In this document: positions 33,568 to 41,773 of the stretch, piece after piece
Layout: every line of letters begins with the position of its first letter
How positions within the stretch are numbered: position 1 is the first letter of the stretch
Assembly: GCF_002343915.1 (NCBI RefSeq)
Contig: NZ_NETK01000001.1
Location: 9,252,001 to 9,316,000, forward strand
From: Nannocystis exedens
GTDB taxonomy: Bacteria > Myxococcota_A > Polyangia > Nannocystales > Nannocystaceae
DNA: 64,000 nucleotides
Reading direction: 5' to 3'
The notes under the pieces: model-generated
Database searches by the model: none
Told to the model about the DNA's origin: nothing
Seen by the model: the letters and a program-made list of their open reading frames with translations, nothing else
Translations under genes and position numbers: made by a program

Positions 33568-34287
33568 TCAATCCGGGTAGGCGCGGATCCGGACCTCGAG
33601 GCGGCGGAAGCCCGCGATGCCGCCGAAGCTCGCGCCGATCTGCACGACCTCGACGGTCTCGAGCATGTCGGGGAATTTGACCGACGGCGGCGGGAGCTTC
33701 TTGAGCGCGTCGGCGAAGGCCTCGTCGAACGAGAGCTTGTTCGAGTAGCCGATCGCCTCGCGGTAGCGGACGGCGATGTCGCCGAGGATCCCCGCCTTCT
33801 CGCTGGCGGTCAGCGGCCGCGTCTCGACCGGGGCCGACGCGTTCTCGGCCGACGGCGGGTGGGTGTCGAAGCCCGACGGCGGGGGCGGCGGGATCGGGGA
33901 ATTGGTGTCGCCGTCGCTGTCGGGCAGGGCGACCTCGACGTCGCCGCCGCTGAGGCTGAGCACGATGTCGACGAGGTCGTCGCGCGTGAACTCGACGTTC
34001 ACGTCGTCGAGGCCGTCCTTGTGACGCACGCGGATGATGTCGGGCGGGCGACCGATGCTGAAGATCTCGCCGTAGCGGAACGGCGTGGCCTTGGGCGGGG
34101 TATCGGCGGCGGTGGGCCGGGCGCGATGCGTGAGCGCGAAGGTCGGGATGGGTTCGCCGGCCTGGTGGCCGATGTCGATCTCGTATTCGGTCGACGGCAG
34201 CTCGCCCTCGGCGACGATCAAGAGCTGACTGTGAGAGTAAAACGCGTGAAGATTGGTGCGGGTGGCGTACTCGCGTTGTTCAGTCAT
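33568..34287 (-). CDS. Hypothetical protein, soluble, unknown function
   Basis: 239 residues from the ATG at 34287, no signal peptide. An N-terminal beta-rich part (TNLHAFYSHSQLLIVAEGEL, YEIDIGHQAG) is followed by a region with DDVNVEFTRDDLVDIVLSLS, a Pro/Ser/Asp linker (about 140-165), and a helical C-terminal part with AVRYREAIGYSNKLSFDEAF, ending in a strand (FRRLEVRIRAYPD). I do not recognise the family. It is the first gene after the structured tandem element and is transcribed toward it. Confidence 0.65.
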   Translation of the reverse strand: MTEQREYATRTNLHAFYSHSQLLIVAEGELPSTEYEIDIGHQAGEPIPTFALTHRARPTAADTPPKATPFRYGEIFSIGRPPDIIRVRHKDGLDDVNVEFTRDDLVDIVLSLSGGDVEVALPDSDGDTNSPIPPPPPSGFDTHPPSAENASAPVETRPLTASEKAGILGDIAVRYREAIGYSNKLSFDEAFADALKKLPPPSVKFPDMLETVEVVQIGASFGGIAGFRRLEVRIRAYPD

Positions 34288-34381
34288 GACTCTGGGGTCC
34301 CCGACTCCGACAGGATAACAGACCGGCCCCGGGAAAACTCCCTGCGCGATCTCGCTTCGCAAAACTATCGCGGCAGCCCGG

Positions 34382-34849
34382 TCAGGGCGCCTCGCCGGCG
34401 CAGTCGGCGGTGGCGCACAGACGGATCGCGTCAGCGCCGACGCGGAAGGCCGCGGTGGTGATGCCGTCGAGGTCGCTGCCCGCGAGGCCGTGGCGGACTT
34501 CGACCCGCGCGATGCCCTCGGCCGCGGGGCGCAGCTTCCAGGTGTTGCTCGCAGTCTCCCCTGCAGCGACCTCGGCGGTCCAGCTCGCGGGGCTCGCGAG
34601 CTCGAAACCGTCGGGCCGCAGCTCGACGGCGACGGCGCCGACGCTACCGCTCCCGCCGCCGCGCAACTCGGCCGAGATCTCGAGCGCCGATCCCTCGCGC
34701 ACCTCGTAACGCAGCGTCAGCTCGACCGTCGCCCCGGCGCGCTGGATCTGCGCGCTGCCGGCCAGCACGCGCGGTCCCGGCGGCGGCGGCGGGCTGTGGG
34801 CGCATCCGAGGACCAGCAGGACGAGGAGGGCGACGCGGCGGACGAGCAC
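34382..34849 (-). CDS. Small lipoprotein, unknown function
   Basis: 155 residues from a GTG at 34849, chosen because a lipoprotein signal starts there (RRVALLVLLVLGC-AHSPPPP). The mature part looks like one beta-sandwich domain (AQIQRAGATVELTLRYEVRE, VELRPDGFELASP, GETASNTWKLRP, VRHGLAG). It ends in LCATADCAGEAP with two Cys. Such folds often bind partners in the periplasm. It is divergent from the vWA lipoprotein gene at 35109. Confidence 0.65.
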   Translation of the reverse strand: MLVRRVALLVLLVLGCAHSPPPPPGPRVLAGSAQIQRAGATVELTLRYEVREGSALEISAELRGGGSGSVGAVAVELRPDGFELASPASWTAEVAAGETASNTWKLRPAAEGIARVEVRHGLAGSDLDGITTAAFRVGADAIRLCATADCAGEAP

Positions 34850-35108
34850 GCGAAGGACAGTAGCGTGGTTGGAATCAGATGTCCGAAAAGACAGCCCGGC
34901 TCGCGGCGCGGGGGAGGCGCGAATTCGAGCGACGAGGCCGCGTTCGCGGGCGGTGGAATTCGCAGCGCGAGGCGGGGCGTCTCGCACCGCTCGTGGCTCG
35001 CCGAGGAGGGCGCGACGCAGAGGCGCTCGCGGGGGCGGAGCGGTTCTGATCGTCGCGCGGTGCGTCGGCGATCAGAACCAGCGGACCGCGGCGGCGTTGC
35101 AGGCGCCG

Positions 35109-36557
35109 ATGCCCACGCCGCGCCTGTCTTCGCTGGTTTCGCTCGTGTTCACGATGTCCGCGTTGCTCGTCACGAGCGGATGTACCGCCAAGGGCGAGCC
35201 CAGGCGCGAGGCCGCGGCGAGCGAGCCGGCGCAGCCGGAGAAGTCGGAGGCGCCGGTGCCTGGCGGACTAGGATGGGTGATGAGCTCCGGCTCGGTGCAG
35301 CTCGAGGTGCTGCCGCAATTCGAGGTGCTCGATCGGCGCAGCAACACGCTCGACGTCCACCTGCTGCTGCGCCTGCGCGGGATGGGCGAGGTGGTCGGCG
35401 AGCGGCCGCCGCTCGACCTCGCGGTGGTGCTCGACCGCTCGGGCAGCATGGCCGGCGAGAAGCTGCTGGCGGTCAAGCAGGCGACGCTCGACCTGCTGAA
35501 GGAATTGAAGCCGCATGACCGGTTGACGCTGATCGCCTACGACAGCGAGGTCGAGGTGCTGACCGAGGGTCTGGTCGCGGACGAGGCGGGCCTTCAAACC
35601 GCGCGCAAGGCGGTGCTGGCGATCACGGACCGCGGCGGCACGGCGCTCGGTCCGGCGCTGTTCCGCGGGTTCGAGGCGTTCGATCCGCAGACCCGCAAGG
35701 AGGACGAGCTGCGCCACCTGCTGCTGCTGTCCGACGGCCAGGCCAACGAGGGCGAGAAGGACCCGCTGGTGCTCGGGCAGCGCGCGCGCGAGAACTTCGG
35801 CCGCGGGGTCAGCGTGTCGACGCTCGGGGTCGGGCTCGACTACAACGAGGAGCTGATGACGCGGCTCGCCGACCAGGGCGGGGGGCGCTATCACTTCATC
35901 CAGGGCACGGACGCGATCTCGCGGGTGCTGTCGGACGAGTTCGCCGGGCTGGTGGCGACCGTGGCCTCGGGGATCGAGGTGACGATGCAGATGGCGCCGG
36001 GGGTCCAGGTGCGCCAGGTGTACGGCTACTCGTGGCAGGAGACGCCGCAGGGCGCGTCGATCCTGGTCGGCTCGCTGGCGGCCCAGCAGGTGCGCGAGAT
36101 CGTGGTCAAACTGCAGGTGAACTTCGGGACAGGTGCGACGGGACAGCTGGCGCTCGGGACCGTCGACCTCAGGGCCAAGGACCAGACGCAGCGAGGCCGG
36201 GCGGTCGAGGGTAAGCTGGCGCTGTCGGCCCCGACGAGCGCCGACGCGGAGGAGCTCCGGCGGTCGGAGCGCACCGAGGTGACGGTCCGCGTGGCCGAGG
36301 TCGAGAGCGCGGCGCAGATGCAGGCGGCCGCGCTCGCGGTCGACGGCGGCGACTACGACAAGGCGCGCGAGGTCCTGAAGGACAGCGTCCACGCGCTCGA
36401 GCAGCAGCAGAAGGCGACGCCGAGCCCGAAGCTGGCCAAGCAGCTCGAGGAGCTCAAAGCGGCCGAGTCGGGGCTCGACGCGGCCAGACAGAGCGCGGAG
36501 CAGGCGAAGATCTACGGCAAGCAGTCGAAGGCGAAGGCGTACAAGCTCGCCAAGTGA
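35109..36557 (+). CDS. vWA-domain lipoprotein with C-terminal helical region
   Basis: 482 residues from the ATG at 35109. A lipoprotein signal ends in SALLVTSGC-TAKGE. The von Willebrand factor A domain (about 100-275) has the MIDAS residues DLAVVLDRSGSM, then TDRGGTALGPALFRGF and LLLLSDGQANEG. A beta-rich segment follows, typical of YfbK-like proteins (IEVTMQMAPGVQVRQVYGY, EIVVKLQVN). The end (about 405-482) is helical, Gln/Lys-rich and likely coiled coil. A periplasmic metal-dependent adhesion or scaffold role is inferred. GGGACAGG-type sequence near 36125 lies in frame. Confidence 0.85.
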   Translation: MPTPRLSSLVSLVFTMSALLVTSGCTAKGEPRREAAASEPAQPEKSEAPVPGGLGWVMSSGSVQLEVLPQFEVLDRRSNTLDVHLLLRLRGMGEVVGERPPLDLAVVLDRSGSMAGEKLLAVKQATLDLLKELKPHDRLTLIAYDSEVEVLTEGLVADEAGLQTARKAVLAITDRGGTALGPALFRGFEAFDPQTRKEDELRHLLLLSDGQANEGEKDPLVLGQRARENFGRGVSVSTLGVGLDYNEELMTRLADQGGGRYHFIQGTDAISRVLSDEFAGLVATVASGIEVTMQMAPGVQVRQVYGYSWQETPQGASILVGSLAAQQVREIVVKLQVNFGTGATGQLALGTVDLRAKDQTQRGRAVEGKLALSAPTSADAEELRRSERTEVTVRVAEVESAAQMQAAALAVDGGDYDKAREVLKDSVHALEQQQKATPSPKLAKQLEELKAAESGLDAARQSAEQAKIYGKQSKAKAYKLAK

Positions 36558-36628
36558 GGCCGCGGGGATCGGTCGGCGCGCGGGCGACACGGACGGGCGC
36601 TTCGCCGTCGGCCGCGGACCGCGACGGG

Positions 36629-38098
36629 CTAGAACACGCGGTTATAGCCGTTGAGCGCGGCGACCCGGTAGGCCTCGGCCATGGTCGGATAGTTGAAGGT
36701 AGTGTTGATGAAGTAGCGCAGGTTGTTGGCCTCGCCGCCCTGGGCCATGATCGCCTGGCCGATGTGGATGATCTCGGCGGCCTGATCGCCGAAGCAGTGG
36801 ACGCCGAGGATCTGCAGGGTCTCGCGGTGAAACAGCAGCTTGAGCACGCCGACGCGGATGCCGGTGATCTGGGCGCGGGCGAGGTTGCGGAACAGGGCGT
36901 GGCCGACCTCGTAGGGCACGCCGTCCTGCGTCAGCTCGCGCTCGGTGCGGCCGACCGAGCTGATCTCGGGGTCGGTGTAGATGCCGGTCGGGATGTCCTT
37001 GACGAGGCGGGCGTCGCACTCGCCGTGGAGAAGGTGGGTCATGGCGAAGCGGCCCTGATCGTAGGCGGCGGAGGCGAGGCTCGGGACGCCGACGACGTCG
37101 CCGACGGCGTAGATGTGCGGGTGGACGGGGGTGCGGTAGACGTCGTCGACCTCGATCTGGCCGCGGCTGTTGGGCTGGATGCCGATCGCCTCGAGGCCCA
37201 TGTCCTGGGTGTTGCCGGTGCGCCCGTTGGCCCACAGCAAGATGTCGGAGCGCAGCTTCTTGCCCGACTTGAGGTGGACGACCACGCCGTCGGGCTGGGG
37301 TTCGATGCGCTCGTAGATCTCGTTGTGGCGGATCAGCACGCCCTGATCGCGCAGGTGGTACGACAGCGCGTCGATGATCTCGTCGTCGAGGAAGGCGAGC
37401 AGCTTGTCGCGGTTGTTGACGAGGTTGACCTTCATCTCGAGGCCGCGGAAGATCGAGGCGTACTCGCAGCCGACGACGCCGGCGCCGTAGATGGTGATCG
37501 ACTGCGGGGCGCGCTCGCGGCCGTGGTGGCCGAGGCCGAGGATGGTGTCGCTGTCGAAGATCCGCGGGTGCGTGAAGTCGACGTCCGGCGGCCGGTAGGG
37601 GCGCGAGCCGGTGGCGATGACGAAGCCGGCGGCGCGCAGGCGCGGGCGCGCGCCGCCGGGCTCCTCGACCTCGATGGTGTGCGGATCGACGAAGCGCGCG
37701 TGGCCGGTGAAGACGTCGACGTGGTTGCGGTGGTAGAAGCTGCGCCGCAGCTCGACCTGGTTGTCGATGACCCGCCGCGCGCCGGTGAGGAGCTGGGGGA
37801 AGGTGACGACGTGGCCGGCGACGAGGTCGGCGAACAGGGGGTTTTGCCGCACGCTCTTCAGCGTCCGCACGGCCTCGCGCAGGGCCTTGCTGGGGATCGT
37901 GCCGAGGTGGGTGCAGGCGCCGCCGACCGCCCGGTGGCGCTCGACGAGGGCGACGCGCCGGCCGGCCTTGGCGGCGAGCATGGCGGCCCCCTCGCCGCCG
38001 GGGCCGGAGCCGAGGACGACGACGTCGAAATCGAGGCCGCTCGGCCGGTTCGGGGCGAAACCAGATGGCGAAGAGGACAGGTTGGTCTCGGCGGTCAC
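36629..38098 (-). CDS. sthA: Soluble pyridine nucleotide transhydrogenase
   Basis: 489 residues. FAD-binding motif VVVLGSGPGGEGAAMLAAKAG near residue 26. The active-site-like segment GGACTHLGTIPSKALRE keeps only one of the two redox Cys, as in SthA/UdhA rather than lipoamide dehydrogenase. NAD(P)-binding motif ITIYGAGVVGCEYASIF near 205, VYAVGDVVGVPSLASAA near 335, and the dimerisation domain ends with TTFNYPTMAEAYRVAALNG. It interconverts NADPH and NADH in the cytoplasm, usually draining excess NADPH. Single gene; length is normal for the family (about 465 plus a short N-terminal extension). Confidence 0.93.
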   Translation of the reverse strand: MTAETNLSSSPSGFAPNRPSGLDFDVVVLGSGPGGEGAAMLAAKAGRRVALVERHRAVGGACTHLGTIPSKALREAVRTLKSVRQNPLFADLVAGHVVTFPQLLTGARRVIDNQVELRRSFYHRNHVDVFTGHARFVDPHTIEVEEPGGARPRLRAAGFVIATGSRPYRPPDVDFTHPRIFDSDTILGLGHHGRERAPQSITIYGAGVVGCEYASIFRGLEMKVNLVNNRDKLLAFLDDEIIDALSYHLRDQGVLIRHNEIYERIEPQPDGVVVHLKSGKKLRSDILLWANGRTGNTQDMGLEAIGIQPNSRGQIEVDDVYRTPVHPHIYAVGDVVGVPSLASAAYDQGRFAMTHLLHGECDARLVKDIPTGIYTDPEISSVGRTERELTQDGVPYEVGHALFRNLARAQITGIRVGVLKLLFHRETLQILGVHCFGDQAAEIIHIGQAIMAQGGEANNLRYFINTTFNYPTMAEAYRVAALNGYNRVF

Positions 38099-38389
38099 GC
38101 GGGCTCCTCGGGCGCGGCAAGCTTACCAGGCCGCGAGGCGCGTGCAGCCGCGTGCCCGCACAGGCGGCGCGGCGAGGCCGACGGCGGTTCGCTCGCGCCG
38201 CGTCACGCTCGCGCGGCTGGACGTGCGAGCGATGGGCGCGTCGCCCACGACCGGCTTGCAAGCGCGAGCGAGGCGGGTCGGCGCCGACGACCGCGAACGT
38301 GAAGGCGCGTGATCCTCGGCCGGCACGACACGTGCGAGCGCGTCGCGAGGACGCCGGGCGCGCCCGCGCGAGCGCGCCGGACCTCGCGC
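38099..38389. other. Intergenic stretch without recognised content
   Basis: No gene, terminator or repeat could be supported here. It presumably carries the sthA promoter on the minus strand. Confidence 0.4.
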
Positions 38390-39388
38390 TCAGGACGGCG
38401 GGATGTGCTCGGGGACCCAGCGCATGCCCATGCCCGCCGGCAGCTTGAGCTCGAGCTCGCGGTCGAGCACGATCGCGCTGATCTTCTGGCCGTCGACGAT
38501 CGTGCCGTTGAGGCTGGCGGTGTCGACGGCCCAGATGTCGCCCTCGTCGAGCAGCAGCACCAGGTGGACGCGCGACAGGCTGTGGCTGGCGCCGGCGAGC
38601 TGGCAGCGCTCGTAGCGGCCGATCAGCATGCCGCGCTCGAGGTCCTCGGCCGAGACGCGGTGGGCGATCTGGGTGTTCTCGGCCGACAGCAGGATGGTGC
38701 CGACGATCTTCCCGCCGGCGCCGGGCTTGGCGCGCAGGTGCTGGGCGGCCGGGAGCAGCGTCATGTACGTGTGGCGCCGCGTTCGACCGGCGGGCTGCGG
38801 GCGCCGCTGCTCGCGATTGACGCGCTCGGGGATCCGATGGTCGAGGTAGACGCGCTCGGGGAAGGACTGCCAGGTGGCGTCGGCGCTGCTCTCCCAGCGG
38901 CTCGGGGCCAGCGAGCCGGTCGGGAACAGGAACAGCTGGTAGCCGAGCACGTGGACGAACAGGGGGCCCTCGGCCAGGACCGACTTGCACACCTGACCGT
39001 CCTCGGTGCGGAAGGTGTTCGACGAGTCGAGGTCGATCAGCCGCACGCGCGCCTCGCCGATGCCCTGCCGGCTGACCCGCACGAGCGCGTGCCGCAGCGA
39101 GACGTCCTCGTCGTGGAGGGTGAGGGCGCAGCACTCGTGGCGACCGATGACGCCGAAGGCGCCCTGCTCGCTGAGGATCGGCAGGTGGACGTAGGCGGCG
39201 ATCTTGCCGTCCTCGCGGGCGGCGACGCAGAGCAGGCCGTCCTTGTCGAAGGCGGCGTAGATCGGGTGGAGCTCGCGGAACATCGCCTTGAAGGTCGCGG
39301 CGAACGAGGCCCTCGGCTCGACCGGCGCGGCCAGAATGCGGGTCGCGCGACTCGGCTTGTCGTCGTCGTGTCCGTGAGCCTCGGCCAT
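38390..39388 (-). CDS. Protein with two FHA domains
   Basis: 332 residues from the ATG at 39388. The first FHA-like domain (about residues 80-175) has GVIGRHECCALTLHDEDVSLRHA and RLIDLDSSNTFRTEDG. The second (about 240-315) has MLIGRYERCQL, SLSRVHLVLLLDEGDIWAVD and TASLNGTIVDGQKI. The GR..RC, SxxH and NG landmarks of phosphothreonine recognition are present in both, though Thr/Ser at the SxxH position varies in the first. It probably docks to Ser/Thr-phosphorylated partners, in keeping with the many Ser/Thr kinases of myxobacteria. Confidence 0.82.
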   Translation of the reverse strand: MAEAHGHDDDKPSRATRILAAPVEPRASFAATFKAMFRELHPIYAAFDKDGLLCVAAREDGKIAAYVHLPILSEQGAFGVIGRHECCALTLHDEDVSLRHALVRVSRQGIGEARVRLIDLDSSNTFRTEDGQVCKSVLAEGPLFVHVLGYQLFLFPTGSLAPSRWESSADATWQSFPERVYLDHRIPERVNREQRRPQPAGRTRRHTYMTLLPAAQHLRAKPGAGGKIVGTILLSAENTQIAHRVSAEDLERGMLIGRYERCQLAGASHSLSRVHLVLLLDEGDIWAVDTASLNGTIVDGQKISAIVLDRELELKLPAGMGMRWVPEHIPPS

Positions 39389-39479
39389 CCCGACGATGAT
39401 AGCCGGGGCGATCGACGGCGGCGCGGGCGAATTTGCGCCCGCACGTGCGTTCGCCGGCGCGGCGCAGTAGGGTGGTGTC

Positions 39480-39887
39480 GTGAGCCGGGGGCAGGACGAC
39501 ATCGCCGAACGCTGGCGGCGCGAGGCCGTGCGTCGCGCCGCAGCCCCGTTCGGGCTCGCCTGCGCGGCCCTGCCGGTGCTCGACCAGTGCGAACAACACA
39601 GCCTGATCGAGCAGATCGCCGCCGGGCTCCAGGCCGGCGCCCTGCCGGCGGTGCCGGCCTCGGGCTGGCTGTGGATCGGGTACTTCGCGGCGCTGGCGGC
39701 GGCCGCGGCCGTCCTGCTGACGCGACGACCCTCACGCGCGCGCTGGCGCCTGTTCGCCGCCTGCGCCGGGCTGCACGTCTGTTACGCGCTCGCGACCGGG
39801 CTGCGCACCGCCGTGCTGGTGGGGCTCGGGCTGTTCGCGTGGAGCTTCGTCGCGCTGCAGGCCGCCGACGCGCTCGAGCGCGGGTGA
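39480..39887 (+). CDS. Small inner-membrane protein, unknown function
   Basis: 135 residues from a GTG at 39480. The N-terminus is charged (EERW-like DDIAERWRREAVRRAA). Three hydrophobic helices follow: about 55-80 (GWLWIGYFAALAAAAAVLL), 88-108 and 110-130. No family recognised. It is divergent from the FHA gene, with about 90 bp between, and its 3' end faces a hairpin cluster. Confidence 0.6.
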   Translation: MSRGQDDIAERWRREAVRRAAAPFGLACAALPVLDQCEQHSLIEQIAAGLQAGALPAVPASGWLWIGYFAALAAAAAVLLTRRPSRARWRLFAACAGLHVCYALATGLRTAVLVGLGLFAWSFVALQAADALERG

Positions 39888-39924
39888 GACGAGGGCGGCG
39901 AGCGGCGGAGGCGCGGCATGCCAA

Positions 39925-40060
39925 AATCATGTCCTGACGCGCATGTGCTTCGGGGCATGTCGCCTCGGCAGGACCGGCAAGCGGCGCGATGGCGGCAAGG
40001 GCATGTGCCATGGAACATGTCCTGATGAACATGTCCCTGGGGCATGTCCTCCCGGGCTGC
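39925..40060. repeat. Cluster of ACATGTCC-type hairpins between convergent genes
   Basis: At least six half-sites (ATCATGTCCTGA, GCATGTGCTTCGGGGCATGT, GGGCATGTGCCATGGAACATGTCC, GAACATGTCCCTGGGGCATGT) are packed into about 135 bp. They form overlapping stem-loops between the ends of two convergent genes. This is the densest intergenic group of the dispersed hairpin family in the window and may act as a bidirectional terminator. Confidence 0.75.
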
Positions 40061-40063
40061 TCG

Positions 40064-40657
40064 TCAGGGCGCCGCGGAGGCCATCGGCGTCGGCTCGCGC
40101 GGGCCCTGGACGGAGCCTTCGGGGACGGCGAAGCCGAGCGATTCGACGAGGGCGCGGTCGTAGCCGCCCTCGACCCAGAAGCGGACGACGGGAGGCGGCG
40201 GGGTCAGGCCGAGCGCGGCGATCTGGCGCGGGTCGACGCCGAGGCCGACGAACTCGCCCTCGGCGCTGACCCACGCCGGGTAACCTTCGCCGGTGGTCTC
40301 GCCGGCGAAGCGCGCGGCGGCCAAATCGCGCAGGCGGCGGCACACGTAGGCGCGCGGGAGGACGGCCAGCCAGAAGGCGCCCGCGCGCTGCAGGCGGGCG
40401 CGGGCGACGTCGCAGGCGTCGGCCTCGAACTCCGCGACGTCGGCGGGCAGGACCAGCGGGATGAACGGCGCGTCGGGGTCGGCGCGCAGGATGTCGAGCG
40501 CGACCTTGCTGTAAGAACAGGTGCCGATGACGTAGACGCGACCGACGCCCGGGCGGAGCCAGCGGCCCGGGTCGAGCAGCCAGGCGGCCGCGACGGCGAC
40601 GAGGAGGCCGGCGACCAGGCCGGCGAAGAGGGGGCGATGGCGGCGCAACAGGCTCAC
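40064..40657 (-). CDS. Membrane-anchored thioredoxin/glutaredoxin-like protein
   Basis: 197 residues from a GTG at 40657 that overlaps the stop of the upstream gene (GTGA). One N-terminal helix (LFAGLVAGLLVAVAAAWLL) anchors a periplasmic domain beginning RVYVIGTCSYSKVALDILRA. This resembles the first strand, CxxS motif and helix of glutaredoxins, with one Cys. GYPAWVSAEGEFVGLG later fits the cis-Pro strand of the fold. A thiol exchange or scaffolding role is possible. The only other Cys (DACDVARAR, YVCRRL) are outside the motif. The fold call is tentative. Confidence 0.6.
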   Translation of the reverse strand: MSLLRRHRPLFAGLVAGLLVAVAAAWLLDPGRWLRPGVGRVYVIGTCSYSKVALDILRADPDAPFIPLVLPADVAEFEADACDVARARLQRAGAFWLAVLPRAYVCRRLRDLAAARFAGETTGEGYPAWVSAEGEFVGLGVDPRQIAALGLTPPPPVVRFWVEGGYDRALVESLGFAVPEGSVQGPREPTPMASAAP

Positions 40658-41457
40658 AATGCGGCCATCCACTCGAGCTGCTCGAGCAGATCTTGCTGCA
40701 GATCGAGGCTCTGGCGGATCTGCGGGTCGGCGAGGTCGAGCCGGCGCAGCGCGGTGAGGTTGGCGGTGACGAGCTCGATCTCGGAGCGCAGGCTGACCTG
40801 CCACTCGTCCCTGGTGCCGTGCATCGGCAGGCGGATGTCGCCGGCCTGGAACGCGTGATAGCGGGTGCGCCCGTCCGGCAGCGGCGCGGGGCGGTCGAGC
40901 CAGGCGTTGCGGGCGATGCAGTCGGCGTAGGCGTGGCAGTCGTCGGTGGCCTCGTCGCCGAGGGTGGGCCTGGCGTAGACGACGTGGCCCTCGCCGGCGC
41001 TCCGGCGCTCGACGACGACGCTGATGTCGGCCTTGCACATGGCCTCCATCTGCGCGAGGTGGCGGGCGCTGCAGTGCTCCTTGGCGACGGCGAACGGGCT
41101 GGCCCCGCCGTGGCGCATCTTCCAGGTCTGGGTGGGGATCCACTTGGGGTCGGCCTCGGCCAGACGGTCGAGGTCCTCGGGCGCGGCGGCGGCGGCGCGG
41201 ACGGCTTCGAGGTCGACGTCGCCGAGGACCCAGGCGTCACCGTCGCGCCGGGCGCCCGCGTTGGCGGCGTCGTAGTCCATCGGCCGGACGCCGGCGATCT
41301 GCAGATAGGAGCCGTAACCGGGCCCGGCCGAATGGGCGGCCGCCGAGGCTGTCGCCCCGCCGCGGAGGCCGCCGAGGCGCTCGCTCGCCGCATACGAGAG
41401 CAGGGCGCAGACGGCGACGAGACCGGCGAGGGTGACGATCAGCTTCCTTGTAAACAT
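40654..41457 (-). CDS. Exported protein of unknown function, coupled to the thioredoxin-like gene
   Basis: 267 residues from the ATG at 41457, with an N-terminal signal anchor (RKLIVTLAGLVAVCALLSYA). The mature part contains SYLQIAGVRPMDYDAANAGA, four or more Cys (KEHCSARHLAQMEAMCKADI, DDCHAYADCIAR) and ends in a helical segment (LDLADPQIRQSLDLQQDLLE). Unknown family. The Cys-pair spacing and the coupled redox-like gene suggest the two products work together in the cell envelope; that is inference. Confidence 0.65.
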   Translation of the reverse strand: MFTRKLIVTLAGLVAVCALLSYAASERLGGLRGGATASAAAHSAGPGYGSYLQIAGVRPMDYDAANAGARRDGDAWVLGDVDLEAVRAAAAAPEDLDRLAEADPKWIPTQTWKMRHGGASPFAVAKEHCSARHLAQMEAMCKADISVVVERRSAGEGHVVYARPTLGDEATDDCHAYADCIARNAWLDRPAPLPDGRTRYHAFQAGDIRLPMHGTRDEWQVSLRSEIELVTANLTALRRLDLADPQIRQSLDLQQDLLEQLEWMAAL

Positions 41458-41491
41458 TCCGAACCGCCGCTTCCGTGCTGTGTGTTCGGGA

Positions 41492-41773
41492 TCAGGGGGC
41501 CCGCAGCCCGGCGTCGCCGGTCGCGGTCGGCGTGGGGGCCTTCTTGCCGCACGGCTGGCCGCCATTGAGACACTTGTAACCGGTGGCGTAGCAGCCCCAC
41601 CAACCCTTGCTGGTGGTGGTCGCACAGAACGCCGGGCCGCCCCAGGGATCCCACTTGCAGATGAGGCAGTTGCCGAACCAGCCGGCCGAGGGCTCGACCG
41701 GCTGCGACAACACGCCGGTGCCGAGTGCCAGGCTAAGGGAGAAACCCAAGGCGAATTTGGCGGTACTGGTCAT
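41492..41773 (-). CDS. Small secreted Cys/Trp-rich protein
   Basis: 93 residues. A signal peptide (TAKFALGFSLSLALGTGVLS) is followed by a compact mature part with six Cys and many Trp (GWFGNCLICKWDPWGGPAFC, WWGCYATGYKCLNGGQPC) and a Thr/Pro/Ala tail. The Cys pattern suggests a disulfide-knotted extracellular peptide. I do not know a family. It lies 35 bp upstream of the exported-protein/thioredoxin-like pair on the same strand, so the three may form one operon. Its upstream region is the unusual 41774-42386 intergenic stretch. Confidence 0.65.
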   Translation of the reverse strand: MTSTAKFALGFSLSLALGTGVLSQPVEPSAGWFGNCLICKWDPWGGPAFCATTTSKGWWGCYATGYKCLNGGQPCGKKAPTPTATGDAGLRAP

